Positions 26,098 through 36,661 of a DNA stretch of 64,000 nt are shown piece by piece. The notes under the pieces are model-generated. The model had not been told where the DNA came from, made no database searches, and saw nothing but the letters and a program-made list of their open reading frames with translations. The translations under genes and the position numbers were made by a program. The stretch comes from Caballeronia sp. SEWSISQ10-4 2 (GTDB taxonomy: Bacteria; Pseudomonadota; Gammaproteobacteria; Burkholderiales; Burkholderiaceae), in contig NZ_JALPRJ010000046.1 in the NCBI RefSeq assembly GCF_030464885.1, positions 1 to 64,000 on the forward strand. The letters run 5' to 3'. How positions within the stretch are numbered: the first letter of the stretch is position 1; each line of letters opens with the position of its first letter.

Positions 26098-26586
26098 TTA
26101 CCGATAAGGCGCATCAGCCGCCTTGGCCGCAGCGATCTCCGTTTCATAACGGTCGCCCACTGCCAGCAGCATGTCTTTCGTGAAGTACAAGTCGCCGCGC
26201 TTCTCGCCGTGATACTCGAGAATGTGCGTTTCGACGATCGAATCGACCGGGCAGCTTTCTTCGCAGAAACCGCAGAAGATGCACTTGGTCAGGTCGATGT
26301 CGTAACGCGTGGTGCGGCGCGTATTGTCGGCGCGCGTTTCCGATTCGATCGTGATCGCGAGTGCTGGGCACACGGCCTCGCACAACTTGCACGCGATGCA
26401 GCGCTCCTCGCCGTTTTCATATCGGCGCAATGCATGCAGGCCACGAAAACGCGGGGAAATAGGTGTCTTCTCTTCCGGGAACTGAACGGTGATCTTGCGC
26501 TGGAACACATAGCCGCCCGTCAGCGCCAGACCTTTCAATAACTCGGTCAGGAAAAACGTTTTGAAAAAATTCTGTAATGCGTTCAT
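26098..26586 (-). CDS. nuoI: NADH-quinone oxidoreductase subunit I
   Basis: NuoI carries iron-sulfur clusters N6a and N6b that pass electrons toward the quinone. The 162-residue protein shows both 4Fe-4S motifs, [13 protein letters not shown] and [13 protein letters not shown], with eight cysteines as expected, and an N-terminal amphipathic region. It starts 18 bases after nuoH. Confidence 0.97.
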   Translation of the reverse strand: MNALQNFFKTFFLTELLKGLALTGGYVFQRKITVQFPEEKTPISPRFRGLHALRRYENGEERCIACKLCEAVCPALAITIESETRADNTRRTTRYDIDLTKCIFCGFCEESCPVDSIVETHILEYHGEKRGDLYFTKDMLLAVGDRYETEIAAAKAADAPYR

Positions 26587-26604
26587 GGTTATTTCATCCG
26601 CCCA

Positions 26605-27669
26605 TTATTTCCAGATGTTCAGCGGCGACATGATCCAGAACCCGACCACGACCACCCACACCACCGACACCGGCAGAAAGATTTTCCAGCCGAGACGCAT
26701 GATCTGGTCGTAGCGATAACGCGGGAACGTCGCACGGGCCCAGATGAACACCGACAGCAGGAAGAAGATCTTCAGCACGAACCAGAAAATGCCCGGGATG
26801 AAGGACAGGAAACCGAACGGTGCGCTCCAGCCACCGAGGAACAGCGTGGTTGCGATCGCCGAGATCACGATCATGTTGATGTATTCGGCCAGGAAGAACA
26901 GCGCGAACGCCATGCCCGAATAATCGATCATGTGGCCCGCGACAATTTCCGACTCGCCTTCCACCACGTCAAACGGGTGACGATTGGTTTCCGCAATCCC
27001 CGAGACGAAGTACACGACGAACATGGGCAGCAGCGGCAACCAGTTCCACGAAAGAAAGTTGATGCCCCAGTTCGCGAATATGCCGTGTTCCTGCGACACC
27101 ACGATGGAGGACATATTCAGGCTGCCCGTCACCATCAGCACGACGACAAGCGCGAAGCCCATCGAAATTTCGTACGACACCATCTGCGCTGCTGCGCGCA
27201 TGGCGCCAAGGAACGCGTACTTCGAGTTCGATGCCCAGCCGGCCAGAATCACGCCATATACGCCGACGGACGAAATCGCCATCACGTAGAGCAGGCCGGC
27301 GTTGACGTCGCCTAGCACCGCTTTCGCTTGAAACGGAATCACCGCCCACACCGCAAAGGCCGGCACCACGGTCATGATCGGCGCGATCAGGTAGATCCAG
27401 CGGCTGGCTTGCGTCGGCTGAATCACTTCTTTCAGCAGCAGCTTCAGCACGTCGGCGATCGGCTGCAACAGACCCATCGGACCCACGCGATTCGGGCCGA
27501 GACGCACGTGCATCCAGCCGATGAGCTTGCGTTCCCACAGAATCAGGTACGCCACGCACAGCAGGATCACCACCGAGACCACGAGAATGCGGACTAGCGC
27601 CCACACCGTCGGCCAGGCGACGCCGAGAATCTGCGTCCCGCCCGCGTTGATCGTATCGAACAAGCCCAT
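26605..27669 (-). CDS. nuoH: NADH-quinone oxidoreductase subunit H
   Basis: NuoH is the membrane subunit that forms the quinone-binding pocket with NuoD and NuoB. The 354-residue protein has about eight helices; conserved segments are [20 protein letters not shown] and the acidic loop [20 protein letters not shown]. Its ATG directly abuts the nuoG stop (TAAATG). Confidence 0.97.
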   Translation of the reverse strand: MGLFDTINAGGTQILGVAWPTVWALVRILVVSVVILLCVAYLILWERKLIGWMHVRLGPNRVGPMGLLQPIADVLKLLLKEVIQPTQASRWIYLIAPIMTVVPAFAVWAVIPFQAKAVLGDVNAGLLYVMAISSVGVYGVILAGWASNSKYAFLGAMRAAAQMVSYEISMGFALVVVLMVTGSLNMSSIVVSQEHGIFANWGINFLSWNWLPLLPMFVVYFVSGIAETNRHPFDVVEGESEIVAGHMIDYSGMAFALFFLAEYINMIVISAIATTLFLGGWSAPFGFLSFIPGIFWFVLKIFFLLSVFIWARATFPRYRYDQIMRLGWKIFLPVSVVWVVVVGFWIMSPLNIWK

Positions 27670-30006
27670 TTACGCCTTCTCCACTACCAGTTCACCGAAC
27701 AGAGCCCCGAGCGCTGCACCGGCCGACGTTCCCGCCGACACACGCACCACGCTTTCCGCCAGGTTCGCGTCGCGAACTGCCGGCAGGACCACCGCGAGAT
27801 CGCCTTGAGCGACACGCACTGCGTCGCCGTTTTTCAGACCGAGTTTCTCAAACAGCGACGTCGGCAGCGCAACTACGTTTGCATCGCGCGCAGCGGCCGT
27901 CAGATGCAGCGATTCCGCGCGGCGCGAGAGCGCGTCGGCGTGATAGATCGGCGTGTCGGCGAGGCGTTCGTAACTGCCTTCGTTGGCAGCCGCTTTCGAA
28001 ACAGCCTTGATCGCCACGTCCGTCTTGTTCGACAGGCGTGCCGTCAGATCGCCCGTACCCAATGCGGCGATGCGGACTTCTTCAGCGGTATCGAATTCGA
28101 AACCCTTCAGGCCGAGCAAGCTGCCCAGTACGCGCAGCACTTTCCAGCCCGGACGCGTTTCGCCCAGCGGACGCACGACGCCGTTGAACGTCTGCGCCGT
28201 ACCTTCGGCATTGACGAACGTGCCCGACGTTTCCGTGAACGGAGCGATGGGCAACAGCACGTCGGCGTAATCGGCGCCATGCTTGAATGCCGACAAAGCG
28301 ACAACCATTTCTGCCTGCTTCAATGCGGCCAGCGCTTGAGCGGGGTTGGCGGTATCGAATTCGGGTTCGACGTTGAACAGCACGTAGCCCTTGCGCGGCT
28401 GCTCGAATACTTCGCGTGCGTTCAGGCCGCCTTCGCCCGGCAGTGCATCGACGAGATGCGCACCAACCGTGTTGGCCGATTCCGTCAGATAACCCAGCGT
28501 TGCGCCCGTGTTGTCCGCAATCCATTGGCTCACGGCCTGGATCTGCGCAAACTGCGGGTGCTGAACCACGCTGTTGCCGAGCAACACCACACGCTTGTCA
28601 CCGGCCGACAACGAAGCGGCGATGTCCTTCGCAGCCGCCGACGCTTCATGTCCAGCGAACGCTTCCGGCACCGCAACGCCACGTGCCTCGGCAACTGCCG
28701 CAGCCAGACTGCCGAGGCGGTCGAGCCATTCCGACGGCGCCGCGACCACGCGATGCGCAGCCGGAATCAGCGAGTCGTCGTTCGTCGCGTTCAGGAACGT
28801 GAGCTTCGCACCGCCCTTCGCGGCTTGCCGCAAACGCGCGGCGAACAGCGGATGATCGCGGCGCAGGAACGAACCGACCACAAACGCCGTATCGACGTTC
28901 GTCAGGTCCGCGATCTTCATGCCGAGCCACGGCGCGCTGTCGGAAACCGGTGCCGAGAAATCGCTTTGACGCAGACGGAAATCGACATTCGGCGAGCCTA
29001 CGCCTTCAGCGAATTGCTTGAGCAGATACAGTTCTTCGACCGTGCTATGCGCCGTAGCCAAGGCAGCGATCTGATTCGCGCCGTGATCGGCCGTAATGCC
29101 CTTGATACCCTTTGCCACATATTCCAGCGCCGTCTGCCAGTCGGTCTCGATCCACTTGCCGCCCTGCTTCAGCATCGGCTGCGTGAGACGCTCGTCGCTG
29201 TTCAGCGCTTCATACGAGAAACGATCCTTGTCCGAGATCCAGCATTCGTTGATAGCTTCGTTTTCCATCGGCAGAACGCGCATCACGCGGTTGTTCTTCA
29301 CCTGAACAACCAGATTCGCGCCGACGGAATCGTGCGGGCTGATCGACTTGCGGCGCGACAACTCCCACGTGCGGGCGCTGTAGCGAAACGGCTTGCTCGT
29401 CAACGCACCGACCGGGCACAGGTCGATCATGTTGCCCGACAGTTCCGAGTCCACCGTCTTGCCGACGAACGACGTGATTTCCGAATGCTCGCCACGACCC
29501 AGCATGCCGAGTTCCATCACGCCGGCCACTTCCTGACCGAAACGCACGCAACGCGTGCAATGGATGCAGCGCGTCATCTCTTCCATCGAGATCAGCGGTC
29601 CGACGTTCTTGTGGAACACCACGCGCTTTTCTTCGTTGTAACGCGACTGCGACTTGCCGTAACCCACGGCCAAGTCTTGCAGTTGACATTCACCGCCCTG
29701 GTCGCAGATCGGGCAATCGAGCGGGTGATTGATCAGCAGGAATTCCATCACGGACTGCTGTGCCTTGACGGCCTTGTCCGATTTCGTACGCACGATCATG
29801 CCCGCCGACACCGGTGTGGCACAGGCGGGAACCGCCTTCGGCATTTTCTCTACTTCGACCAGGCACATCCGGCAGTTCGCCGCGATCGACAGCTTCTTGT
29901 GATAGCAAAAGTGAGGAATGTATGAATCGACCTTATGCGCAGCCTGGATCACCATGCTGCCTTCAGGCACTTCTACACTTTTGCCGTCGATTTCTAGTTC
30001 AACCAT
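27670..30006 (-). CDS. nuoG: NADH-quinone oxidoreductase subunit G
   Basis: NuoG is the largest peripheral subunit and carries several iron-sulfur clusters. The 778-residue protein shows the 2Fe-2S ligands ([15 protein letters not shown]), the His-coordinated 4Fe-4S region [34 protein letters not shown] and the molybdopterin-oxidoreductase-like C-terminal domain. The N7 cysteine set typical of E. coli was not obvious in the C-terminal half. Confidence 0.96.
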   Translation of the reverse strand: MVELEIDGKSVEVPEGSMVIQAAHKVDSYIPHFCYHKKLSIAANCRMCLVEVEKMPKAVPACATPVSAGMIVRTKSDKAVKAQQSVMEFLLINHPLDCPICDQGGECQLQDLAVGYGKSQSRYNEEKRVVFHKNVGPLISMEEMTRCIHCTRCVRFGQEVAGVMELGMLGRGEHSEITSFVGKTVDSELSGNMIDLCPVGALTSKPFRYSARTWELSRRKSISPHDSVGANLVVQVKNNRVMRVLPMENEAINECWISDKDRFSYEALNSDERLTQPMLKQGGKWIETDWQTALEYVAKGIKGITADHGANQIAALATAHSTVEELYLLKQFAEGVGSPNVDFRLRQSDFSAPVSDSAPWLGMKIADLTNVDTAFVVGSFLRRDHPLFAARLRQAAKGGAKLTFLNATNDDSLIPAAHRVVAAPSEWLDRLGSLAAAVAEARGVAVPEAFAGHEASAAAKDIAASLSAGDKRVVLLGNSVVQHPQFAQIQAVSQWIADNTGATLGYLTESANTVGAHLVDALPGEGGLNAREVFEQPRKGYVLFNVEPEFDTANPAQALAALKQAEMVVALSAFKHGADYADVLLPIAPFTETSGTFVNAEGTAQTFNGVVRPLGETRPGWKVLRVLGSLLGLKGFEFDTAEEVRIAALGTGDLTARLSNKTDVAIKAVSKAAANEGSYERLADTPIYHADALSRRAESLHLTAAARDANVVALPTSLFEKLGLKNGDAVRVAQGDLAVVLPAVRDANLAESVVRVSAGTSAGAALGALFGELVVEKA

Positions 30007-30037
30007 GATGGGGAATGGTCCTTGGCCTGATCACTGA

Positions 30038-31363
30038 TCACGCGGTAAGCGCTTCGGACGTGTGCGCATGATGCGCGTGTCCGTCGACGAGACAATGTTT
30101 ATGCTCGACGTGATATTCAAATTCGTCCCAGAAGTGCTTCAGCATGCCGCGCACCGGCATGGCCGCCGCGTCGCCGAGAGCACAGATGGTACGACCCATG
30201 ATGTTTTCGGCGACCGAGTTCAGCAGATCCAGGTCTTCCTTGCGCCCGAGTCCGTGTTCGATCCGATGGACAACCCGATACAGCCAGCCCGTGCCTTCAC
30301 GGCAAGGCGTGCATTGACCGCACGACTCTTCGTAATAGAAATAGGACAAGCGCAGCAGCGAGCGCACCATGCAGCGCGTTTCGTTCATCACGATAACGGC
30401 GCCCGAACCCAGCATGGACCCGGCTTTCGCGATGGAGTCGTAGTCCATGTCGGTCTTCAACATGATCTCGCCCGGAATCACCGGTGCCGACGATCCACCC
30501 GGGATCACCGCTTTCACCGACTTGCCGCGCACGCCACCGGCCAACTCGAGCAAGGTCTCAAACGACGTACCGAGCGGCACTTCGAAGTTGCCCGGAAAAT
30601 TGACGTCGCCGGCAACCGAGAAGATTTTCGTGCCGCCGTTGTTCGGCTTGCCGATCTCGAGATATTTCTGCGGGCCGATAGCCAGCAGGAACGGCACCGC
30701 TGCGAACGTTTCGGTGTTGTTGATCGTGGTCGGCTTGCCATACACGCCAAAGCTCGCCGGGAACGGCGGCTTGAAACGCGGCTGGCCTTTCTTGCCTTCG
30801 AGCGATTCGAGCAGCGCAGTTTCTTCGCCGCAGATATACGCGCCGTAACCGTGGTGCGCATGCAATTCGAACGAGAAGCCCGAACCCAGAATATTCGCAC
30901 CGAGATAACCGGCGGCACGCGCTTCTTCAAGCGCCTTTTCGAAGATCCGATAGACCTCGAAAATCTCGCCGTGAATGTAGTTGTAGCCGACCGTGATGCC
31001 CATGGCATACGCGCCAATGGCCATGCCTTCGATCAGCGCATGCGGATTCCAGCGCAGGATGTCGCGGTCTTTGAACGTACCCGGCTCGCCTTCGTCCGAA
31101 TTGCAGACGAGGTACTTCTGCCCCGGGAACTGACGCGGCATGAAGCTCCACTTGAGGCCGGTCGGAAAACCCGCACCGCCGCGACCGCGCAGGCCTGACG
31201 CCTTGACGTCGGCGATGACCTGCTCCTGCGGGATCTTTTCTTCGAGGATGCGGCGCAGCTGGGCGTAACCGCCGCGCGCCACATAGTCTTCGAGGTGCCA
31301 GTTCTCGCCGTTGAGACCGGCGAGAATCAGGGGCTGGATGTGGCGGTCGTGAAGAGACGTCAT
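30038..31363 (-). CDS. nuoF: NADH-quinone oxidoreductase subunit F
   Basis: NuoF binds NADH and FMN and is the electron entry point. The 441-residue protein has the NADH/FMN glycine motif [32 protein letters not shown] and the N3 cluster ligands [11 protein letters not shown]. The start is set at 31363 because it then overlaps nuoE by four bases (ATGA) and begins [18 protein letters not shown]; the longer frame to 31471 lies inside nuoE. Confidence 0.96.
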   Translation of the reverse strand: MTSLHDRHIQPLILAGLNGENWHLEDYVARGGYAQLRRILEEKIPQEQVIADVKASGLRGRGGAGFPTGLKWSFMPRQFPGQKYLVCNSDEGEPGTFKDRDILRWNPHALIEGMAIGAYAMGITVGYNYIHGEIFEVYRIFEKALEEARAAGYLGANILGSGFSFELHAHHGYGAYICGEETALLESLEGKKGQPRFKPPFPASFGVYGKPTTINNTETFAAVPFLLAIGPQKYLEIGKPNNGGTKIFSVAGDVNFPGNFEVPLGTSFETLLELAGGVRGKSVKAVIPGGSSAPVIPGEIMLKTDMDYDSIAKAGSMLGSGAVIVMNETRCMVRSLLRLSYFYYEESCGQCTPCREGTGWLYRVVHRIEHGLGRKEDLDLLNSVAENIMGRTICALGDAAAMPVRGMLKHFWDEFEYHVEHKHCLVDGHAHHAHTSEALTA

Positions 31364-31845
31364 TTCGATAGTTCCTCGAGGAGCGTGTCGATCCGTTCGC
31401 GACTCATGAAACTGCACATACGATGATTGTTCACGAGCAGCACGGGAGCATCGCCGCACGCGCCGAAGCATTCGCCTTCTTTCAAGGTGAACTTGCCGTC
31501 GGCGGTGGTTTCGCCAAAGTCGATGCCGAGCTTTTGCTTCAGGTATTCAGCGGCGCTTTCCGAGCCGCCGTCGGGCCCAAGCTGGCACGGCAAGTTGGTA
31601 CAGAGCGTGATCTTGTGTTTGCCGACCGGCGAGGTCTCGTACATGGTGTAGAACGTCGCCACTTCCTGCACGGCCACAGCGGGCATGCTCAGGTAGTCAG
31701 CCACGAACTGCATGATTTCCGGCGATAGCCAGCCATGCTCTTCCTGAGCGACGGTCAACGCCGACATCACCGCGGACTGTTTCTGGTCCACGGGATACTT
31801 CGCGATCGCGCGATCGATTTCTTTCAGGCCTTCAGCTGAGATCAT
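31360..31845 (-). CDS. nuoE: NADH-quinone oxidoreductase subunit E
   Basis: NuoE holds the off-path 2Fe-2S cluster N1a. The 161-residue protein has a helical N-terminal domain and a thioredoxin-like C-terminal domain with the four ligands in CTNLPC (C-x4-C) and CFGAC (C-x3-C). The start is set at 31845 ([18 protein letters not shown]); a longer frame reaches 31983 but crosses the hairpin region between nuoD and nuoE. Confidence 0.95.
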   Translation of the reverse strand: MISAEGLKEIDRAIAKYPVDQKQSAVMSALTVAQEEHGWLSPEIMQFVADYLSMPAVAVQEVATFYTMYETSPVGKHKITLCTNLPCQLGPDGGSESAAEYLKQKLGIDFGETTADGKFTLKEGECFGACGDAPVLLVNNHRMCSFMSRERIDTLLEELSK

Positions 31846-31935
31846 TTCAGACACGACTCTTTCAGTTCCTACCGAACGAAAACCCGCCGCGCCCTTCTTT
31901 TGCGGCAGACCTGGCGTCCTGCTGTTGTTGTTTCG

Positions 31936-31974
31936 CCGGCATGCCCAGCACGATCGTGCGAGCAAGCCGGCGTG
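31936..31974 (-). repeat. imperfect long hairpin in the nuoD-nuoE junction
   Basis: GCACGATCGTGC (31948-31959) is a perfect 12-bp palindrome, enclosed by GCCGGC copies on both sides. The whole can fold as one long hairpin in the 155-base gap between nuoD and nuoE. No T-run follows. Confidence 0.55.
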
Positions 31975-32000
31975 GTGCGGCACAGGTTCTCGGGCGCATC

Positions 32001-33254
32001 TCAGCGATCGATCTCACCGAACACGATGTCCTGCGTGCCGATGATCGTCACCGCGTCCGCAATCATGTGACCGCGAGCCATTTCGTCGAGCGAAGCAAGA
32101 TGCGCATAACCCGGCGCACGAATCTTCAGGCGGTACGGCTTGTTCGCGCCGTCCGAGATCAGATAGATGCCGAACTCGCCCTTCGGATGCTCGACCGCCG
32201 CGTACGTCTCGCCTTCGGGAACGTGAAAACCTTCCGTAAAGAGCTTGAAGTGGTGAATCAGCTCTTCCATGTTGGTCTTCATGCCCACGCGCGAAGGCGG
32301 CGCAACCTTGTGATTGTCGACCATCACCGGGCCCGGATTCTTGCGCAGCCACTCAATACATTGTTTCGCGATGCGGGTGGACTGACGCATTTCTTCCACG
32401 CGCACCAGATAACGGTCGTAGCAGTCGCCGTTCACACCGACCGGAATATCAAAGTCGAGCTGATCGTAGACTTCGTACGGCTGCTTCTTGCGCAAATCCC
32501 ATTCAATGCCCGAGCCGCGCAGCATCGCGCCGGTCATGCCGAGCTGCAATGCGCGCTCAGGACTGACCACGCCGATACCCACCAGCCGCTGCTTCCAGAT
32601 CCGGTTATCGGTCAGCAGCGTCTCGTACTCGTCCACACACTTCGGAAACCGCGTAAAGAAATCGTCGATGAAATCAAGCAGCGAACCTTGACGCGTTTCG
32701 TTCATCCGCGACAACGCCTTCGCATTGCGGATTTTCGACGCCTTGTATTGCGGCATTGCGTCAGGCAGATCGCGATATACGCCGCCCGGACGGTAATACG
32801 CCGCGTGCATCCGTGCACCGGACACCGCTTCGTACACGTCCATCAGGTCTTCGCGTTCGCGGAACGCATACAAAAACACCGCCATTGCGCCGACGTCGAG
32901 CGCGTGCGAGCCGATCCACATCAGGTGGTTCAGCACACGCGTGATTTCGTCGAAAAGCACGCGGATATATTTCGCGCGAACCGGGATGTCGATGCCGAGC
33001 AGCTTTTCGATGGCCATCACGTAGCCGTGCTCGTTGACCATCATCGACACGTAGTCGAGACGGTCCATGTACGGCACGGACTGAATGAAGGTCTTCGTCT
33101 CAGCGAGCTTTTCGGTCGCGCGATGCAACAAGCCGATATGCGGATCGGCGCGTTGAATCACTTCACCGTCGAGCTCCAGCACGAGGCGCAGCACACCGTG
33201 CGCGGCCGGGTGTTGCGGGCCGAAATTGAGCGTGTAGTTCTTGATCTCTGCCAT
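32001..33254 (-). CDS. nuoD: NADH-quinone oxidoreductase subunit D
   Basis: NuoD forms the quinone site with NuoB. The 417-residue protein has the conserved N-terminal loop [15 protein letters not shown], the helix segment [26 protein letters not shown] and the C-terminal signature close to [13 protein letters not shown]. NuoC and NuoD are separate genes here, unlike the fused NuoCD of E. coli. Confidence 0.97.
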   Translation of the reverse strand: MAEIKNYTLNFGPQHPAAHGVLRLVLELDGEVIQRADPHIGLLHRATEKLAETKTFIQSVPYMDRLDYVSMMVNEHGYVMAIEKLLGIDIPVRAKYIRVLFDEITRVLNHLMWIGSHALDVGAMAVFLYAFREREDLMDVYEAVSGARMHAAYYRPGGVYRDLPDAMPQYKASKIRNAKALSRMNETRQGSLLDFIDDFFTRFPKCVDEYETLLTDNRIWKQRLVGIGVVSPERALQLGMTGAMLRGSGIEWDLRKKQPYEVYDQLDFDIPVGVNGDCYDRYLVRVEEMRQSTRIAKQCIEWLRKNPGPVMVDNHKVAPPSRVGMKTNMEELIHHFKLFTEGFHVPEGETYAAVEHPKGEFGIYLISDGANKPYRLKIRAPGYAHLASLDEMARGHMIADAVTIIGTQDIVFGEIDR

Positions 33255-33263
33255 GGCGTTCTC

Positions 33264-33866
33264 TTAGTGTTTCAGACCGCCATAGCGGTCCTCGCGGATC
33301 ACGCGCGGCGTAATCTCGCGCGGCTCGATCGTCACTGGCTGGTACACGACGCGCTTCTCTTCCGGGTCGTAGCGCATTTCGACATATCCCGACACCGGGA
33401 AGTCCTTGCGGAACGGATGGCCGATAAAGCCGTAGTCGGTGAGAATGCGGCGCAGGTCCGGGTGACCTTCGAAGACGATGCCGAACAAGTCGAATGCCTC
33501 GCGCTCGTACCAGTTCGCCGACGACCAGACTTCGACTACCGATGACACGATGGGCACTTCGTCGTCCGGTGCGAACACGCGCACGCGCAGACGCCAGTTG
33601 TTCGCGATCGAAAGAAGATGGAGGACGGCCGCGAACCGCGGGCCTTCGTAGGCGCCTTCGCCGTACGTCGAGTAATCGACGCCGCACAGGTCGACGAGTT
33701 GTTCAAAGCCGAGCGAACGGTCGTCGCGCAGCTTGAGCGCCACGTCGGCGTAGTTCGCCGCCTTGACGACGATGGTCAGTTGCCCGAGCGATTCAGTGAT
33801 GCTCTGCAGGCGGTCGCCGAACGCCGCCTCGAGGTTCGCTTTCAGGGTCTCGAGTTTGCTTGCCAT
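33264..33866 (-). CDS. nuoC: NADH-quinone oxidoreductase subunit C
   Basis: NuoC is a peripheral-arm structural subunit of 200 residues. Signature segments are [35 protein letters not shown] and [17 protein letters not shown], ending YGGLKH. It is ten bases upstream of nuoD and separate from it. Confidence 0.96.
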   Translation of the reverse strand: MASKLETLKANLEAAFGDRLQSITESLGQLTIVVKAANYADVALKLRDDRSLGFEQLVDLCGVDYSTYGEGAYEGPRFAAVLHLLSIANNWRLRVRVFAPDDEVPIVSSVVEVWSSANWYEREAFDLFGIVFEGHPDLRRILTDYGFIGHPFRKDFPVSGYVEMRYDPEEKRVVYQPVTIEPREITPRVIREDRYGGLKH

Positions 33867-33968
33867 ATTGGGGAGGCTCAGGCCTTGGTGAGGCTTAATG
33901 GGACTTCAATGACGCTGACTGGCGTGCTGACCGGCGTCACGACTTATCGACGTACTTACTGACGACAA

Positions 33969-34448
33969 TTACTGACGAGCGATGGTGCTGGTGCGGCGAA
34001 TCTTCGCCTGCAACTGGATCACGCCGTACACAAGCGCTTCAGCCGTCGGCGGGCATCCGGGCACGTAGACATCGACCGGAACGATGCGGTCGCATCCGCG
34101 CACAACCGAATACGAGTAGTGGTAGTAACCACCACCATTCGCGCACGAACCCATGGAAATCACCCAGCGCGGCTCGGCCATCTGGTCATAGACCTTGCGC
34201 AGCGCCGGCGCCATCTTGTTGCACAGCGTGCCGGCGACGATCATCACGTCCGACTGTCGCGGACTCGGGCGAAACACCACGCCGAACCGGTCCAGGTCAT
34301 AACGCGCTGCGCCCGCGTGCATCATCTCGACCGCGCAACATGCCAGACCAAACGTCATGGGCCACAGCGAACCCGTGCGCGTCCAGTTGATCAGCTTGTC
34401 AGCCGTGGTGGTGACAAACCCTTCCTTCAAGACCCCTTCGATACTCAT
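33969..34448 (-). CDS. nuoB: NADH-quinone oxidoreductase subunit B
   Basis: NuoB carries cluster N2, which reduces quinone. The 159-residue protein has the tandem cysteines in [17 protein letters not shown] and the remaining ligands in [10 protein letters not shown] and [14 protein letters not shown]. The start ATG follows GGAG. A 102-base gap separates it from nuoC. Confidence 0.97.
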   Translation of the reverse strand: MSIEGVLKEGFVTTTADKLINWTRTGSLWPMTFGLACCAVEMMHAGAARYDLDRFGVVFRPSPRQSDVMIVAGTLCNKMAPALRKVYDQMAEPRWVISMGSCANGGGYYHYSYSVVRGCDRIVPVDVYVPGCPPTAEALVYGVIQLQAKIRRTSTIARQ

Positions 34449-34523
34449 TTGCTTTCACTCCAGATGAGCAGCCAGCCAAAGCCGCCCAGCAATCCGGTGA
34501 TCTTCAACCCACCCGATACCTCG

Positions 34524-34883
34524 TTACTCCCAGTCCAGCCCACCCTTTCTCCAGATGTAGGCAAAACCAAGCAGAAACTCGAGCAGAAATACCATCATTG
34601 ACAGGAAACCGGGCCAGCCGATGTCGCGCAGGGCAACGCCCCACGGGAACAGGAACGCGGTTTCGAGGTCGAAAATAATGAACAGAATAGCGACGAGATA
34701 GTAACGCACATCGAACTTCATCCGCGCGTCTTCGAATGCTTCGAAGCCACACTCGTAAGGTGCGTTCTTTTCAGTGTCAGGCTTATTGGGACCGAGGATC
34801 TTACCGATGCTCACGAGAGCGATGCCTAAACCGGTGCCCACGACGAGGAACAGCAAGACGGGATAATAGGCTGAGAGATTCAC
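34524..34883 (-). CDS. nuoA: NADH-quinone oxidoreductase subunit A
   Basis: NuoA is a small three-helix membrane subunit and the first gene of the operon. The 119-residue form begins at a GTG codon (34883) with a GAGG site six bases upstream; the product [20 protein letters not shown] has the normal family start. The conserved loop [20 protein letters not shown] is present. An upstream frame to 34946 would add 21 unlikely residues. Confidence 0.95.
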   Translation of the reverse strand: MNLSAYYPVLLFLVVGTGLGIALVSIGKILGPNKPDTEKNAPYECGFEAFEDARMKFDVRYYLVAILFIIFDLETAFLFPWGVALRDIGWPGFLSMMVFLLEFLLGFAYIWRKGGLDWE

Positions 34884-35002
34884 GACTATCCTCAAATCGG
34901 TTTGATCTGGTATGCCGGCCGGGACGACTGCCCAACCGATTTTCAACTAAAGCCGAGAAACATGCACAAGAGACCTTGAGCAGATTCACTCGCCAGAAGT
35001 GA

Positions 35003-35038
35003 CAATGCCAGCCGAAGCAATGCATGCGGCTGGCATTG
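35003..35038 (-). repeat. 12-bp perfect hairpin between tRNA-Leu and nuoA
   Basis: CAATGCCAGCCG (35003-35014) pairs with CGGCTGGCATTG (35027-35038) around a 12-base loop. No T-run follows on the minus strand. It may help trim the tRNA 3' end or act as a weak terminator before the nuo operon. Confidence 0.7.
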
Positions 35039-35047
35039 GATAACTTT

Positions 35048-35132
35048 TGGTGCCGACGGCGAGACTCGAACTCGCACAGCTTTCGCCACTACCCCCTCAA
35101 GATAGCGTGTCTACCAATTTCACCACGTCGGC
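35048..35132 (-). tRNA. tRNA-Leu(GAG)
   Basis: The 85-base minus-strand sequence folds as a type II tRNA: acceptor arm GCCGACG/CGTCGGC, D-loop containing GGTAGAC, anticodon stem CTATC/GGTAG with loop TTGAGGG (anticodon GAG), a long variable arm, T-arm GTTCGAGTC, and an encoded CCA end. It reads CUC and CUU leucine codons. Confidence 0.95.
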
Positions 35133-35190
35133 ACTGTCTTGCAATCCGGAAAAACAACTTCTTATTGCCGGGAATCGCTTCAAGAACAAA

Positions 35191-35219
35191 ATTATAACCG
35201 GGTTAACCAGTTTGTTCAA
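35191..35219 (-). promoter_or_regulatory. promoter of tRNA-Leu
   Basis: On the minus strand TTGAAC (35214-35219) and TATAAT (35191-35196) are separated by exactly 17 bases. The predicted start lies about 50 bases upstream of the tRNA. Confidence 0.8.
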
Positions 35220-35246
35220 CGCACAAAAAGCGATCCAGGCGAAAAA

Positions 35247-35624
35247 TTATTTCGGAACGTCAGAGCCTGGACCCGACGCTGCAACCGGTGCCGAACCCGC
35301 AGCGGAACCCGACGCAGCGACCACCGGATGCGCGGCAGGCGCAGTCGCTGCCGCCCCGCCCAGCAAGCCTGCGGACGCTGCCGGCTTGTAGCTGCCGAGG
35401 TATGTGAGCGTCAGCGTCGAGATGAAAAACACCGCGGCGAGCACAGCTGTTGTACGGGACAGGAAGTTGGCCGAACCGGTTGCCCCGAACAGGCTTCCCG
35501 ACGCGCCACTGCCGAATGCCGCGCCCATGTCGGCGCCTTTGCCGTGCTGCAACAATACCAGGCCGATAACACCGAACGCCGACAGCAACTGGACAACAAT
35601 AATCAAAGTCTTTAAATACAGCAT
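35247..35624 (-). CDS. secG: preprotein translocase subunit SecG
   Basis: SecG assists SecYE in protein export across the inner membrane. The 125-residue protein has two membrane helices (about 2-22 and 50-72) with the conserved loop LLQHGKGADMGAAFGSGASG between them. An Ala/Pro/Gly-rich, low-complexity C-terminal tail follows, as in other Burkholderia SecG. The ATG at 35624 is preferred to the GTG three codons upstream. It lies between tpiA and tRNA-Leu. Confidence 0.92.
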   Translation of the reverse strand: MLYLKTLIIVVQLLSAFGVIGLVLLQHGKGADMGAAFGSGASGSLFGATGSANFLSRTTAVLAAVFFISTLTLTYLGSYKPAASAGLLGGAAATAPAAHPVVAASGSAAGSAPVAASGPGSDVPK

Positions 35625-35709
35625 TCCGTTCACCCGAATCTTTAATGTTCACGTGACACTGTTGCGTCACGATTTAATGCTTACATTTTCGAAAGCTTAA
35701 ACTCGGCGA

Positions 35710-36492
35710 TTAAACCGAACCGTTTTGTGCAGCCTGGCAAATCGCAAGAAAATCGTTGGACTTCAGCGATGCACCGCCAATCAATCCGCCATCGATGTCC
35801 TGTTGAGCGAATAACTCTTCTGCGTTCTCCGGCTTGACACTGCCGCCGTACAACACCGGCACGTTCGCCACTGCCGCGCCCTTGCTCGCCAGCTGCGCAC
35901 GCAGGAATGCATGAACCTGTTGCGCCTGCTCGGTCGTCGCGCTTTTTCCCGTGCCGATCGCCCAGACCGGCTCGTACGCCACGACGATCTTTGTGGCCTG
36001 CTCCTCGCTCAGCATCAGCAACACGGCTTCCAGTTGCGTGCCGACTACCTGCTCCGTCGAACCGTTGTCGCGCTGCTCCAGCGTTTCGCCTACACATACG
36101 ATAGGTGTCAGTCCGGCTTCCAGTGCGCGCAGCGCTTTCACCGCGACCAGATCTGAATGCTCGCAATGATAGGCGCGCCGCTCGGAGTGGCCGACAACCG
36201 CGAATGTTGCACCAAAATCTGCCGCCATGCCCGCTGCGACTTCACCGGTATAAGCGCCCTGCACGTGAGCCGAGATATCCTGAACACCCCAGGCAGCCAG
36301 CGACCCGCCCAGCAGCGCCTGCGCCTGCGCGAGATACGGCGCCGGCACGCAAACTCCCGTGCGTACGCCCTTCTGCAACGTCGCAGCACCGGCGGCAACC
36401 GCTTGCAGCAAGACCGCGTTCTCCACCAGCCGGCCGTGCATCTTCCAGTTTCCGATCACCAGCTTTGTGCGTTTGGCTTGTTCTTTCGGCAT
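35710..36492 (-). CDS. tpiA: triosephosphate isomerase
   Basis: TpiA interconverts dihydroxyacetone phosphate and glyceraldehyde 3-phosphate. The 260-residue protein shows all catalytic elements: Lys in GNWKMHG, His in VVGHSERR, Glu in VVAYEPVWAIGTGKSA, and the phosphate-binding YGGSVKPEN and DGGLIGGASL. It is followed by secG on the same strand. Confidence 0.97.
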   Translation of the reverse strand: MPKEQAKRTKLVIGNWKMHGRLVENAVLLQAVAAGAATLQKGVRTGVCVPAPYLAQAQALLGGSLAAWGVQDISAHVQGAYTGEVAAGMAADFGATFAVVGHSERRAYHCEHSDLVAVKALRALEAGLTPIVCVGETLEQRDNGSTEQVVGTQLEAVLLMLSEEQATKIVVAYEPVWAIGTGKSATTEQAQQVHAFLRAQLASKGAAVANVPVLYGGSVKPENAEELFAQQDIDGGLIGGASLKSNDFLAICQAAQNGSV

Positions 36493-36661
36493 TTGTCTCG
36501 GCTTTTGTCACGTCGAACAGCGAGGCTGCCGATCAATGAAATAGAAAAATGGAACTTTCGGACACAACGCCCCAGCACAACACGCGATTTTACTGTGAGC
36601 GGCGGAAAACGGTCAAACAACGAAACCTGATCGGCCGGTCATTTCAATTCTCGACCTGGGC

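Noticed and set aside
27805-29925. A 706-codon open frame antisense to nuoG
   Set aside because: It is a shadow of a certain gene. It is Arg- and Gln-rich and has no recognisable motifs.
31846-31983. Extended starts of nuoE and of nuoF (to 31983 and 31471)
   Set aside because: The extended parts have no complex I similarity; the nuoF extension would lie inside nuoE, and the shorter start gives the usual ATGA overlap.
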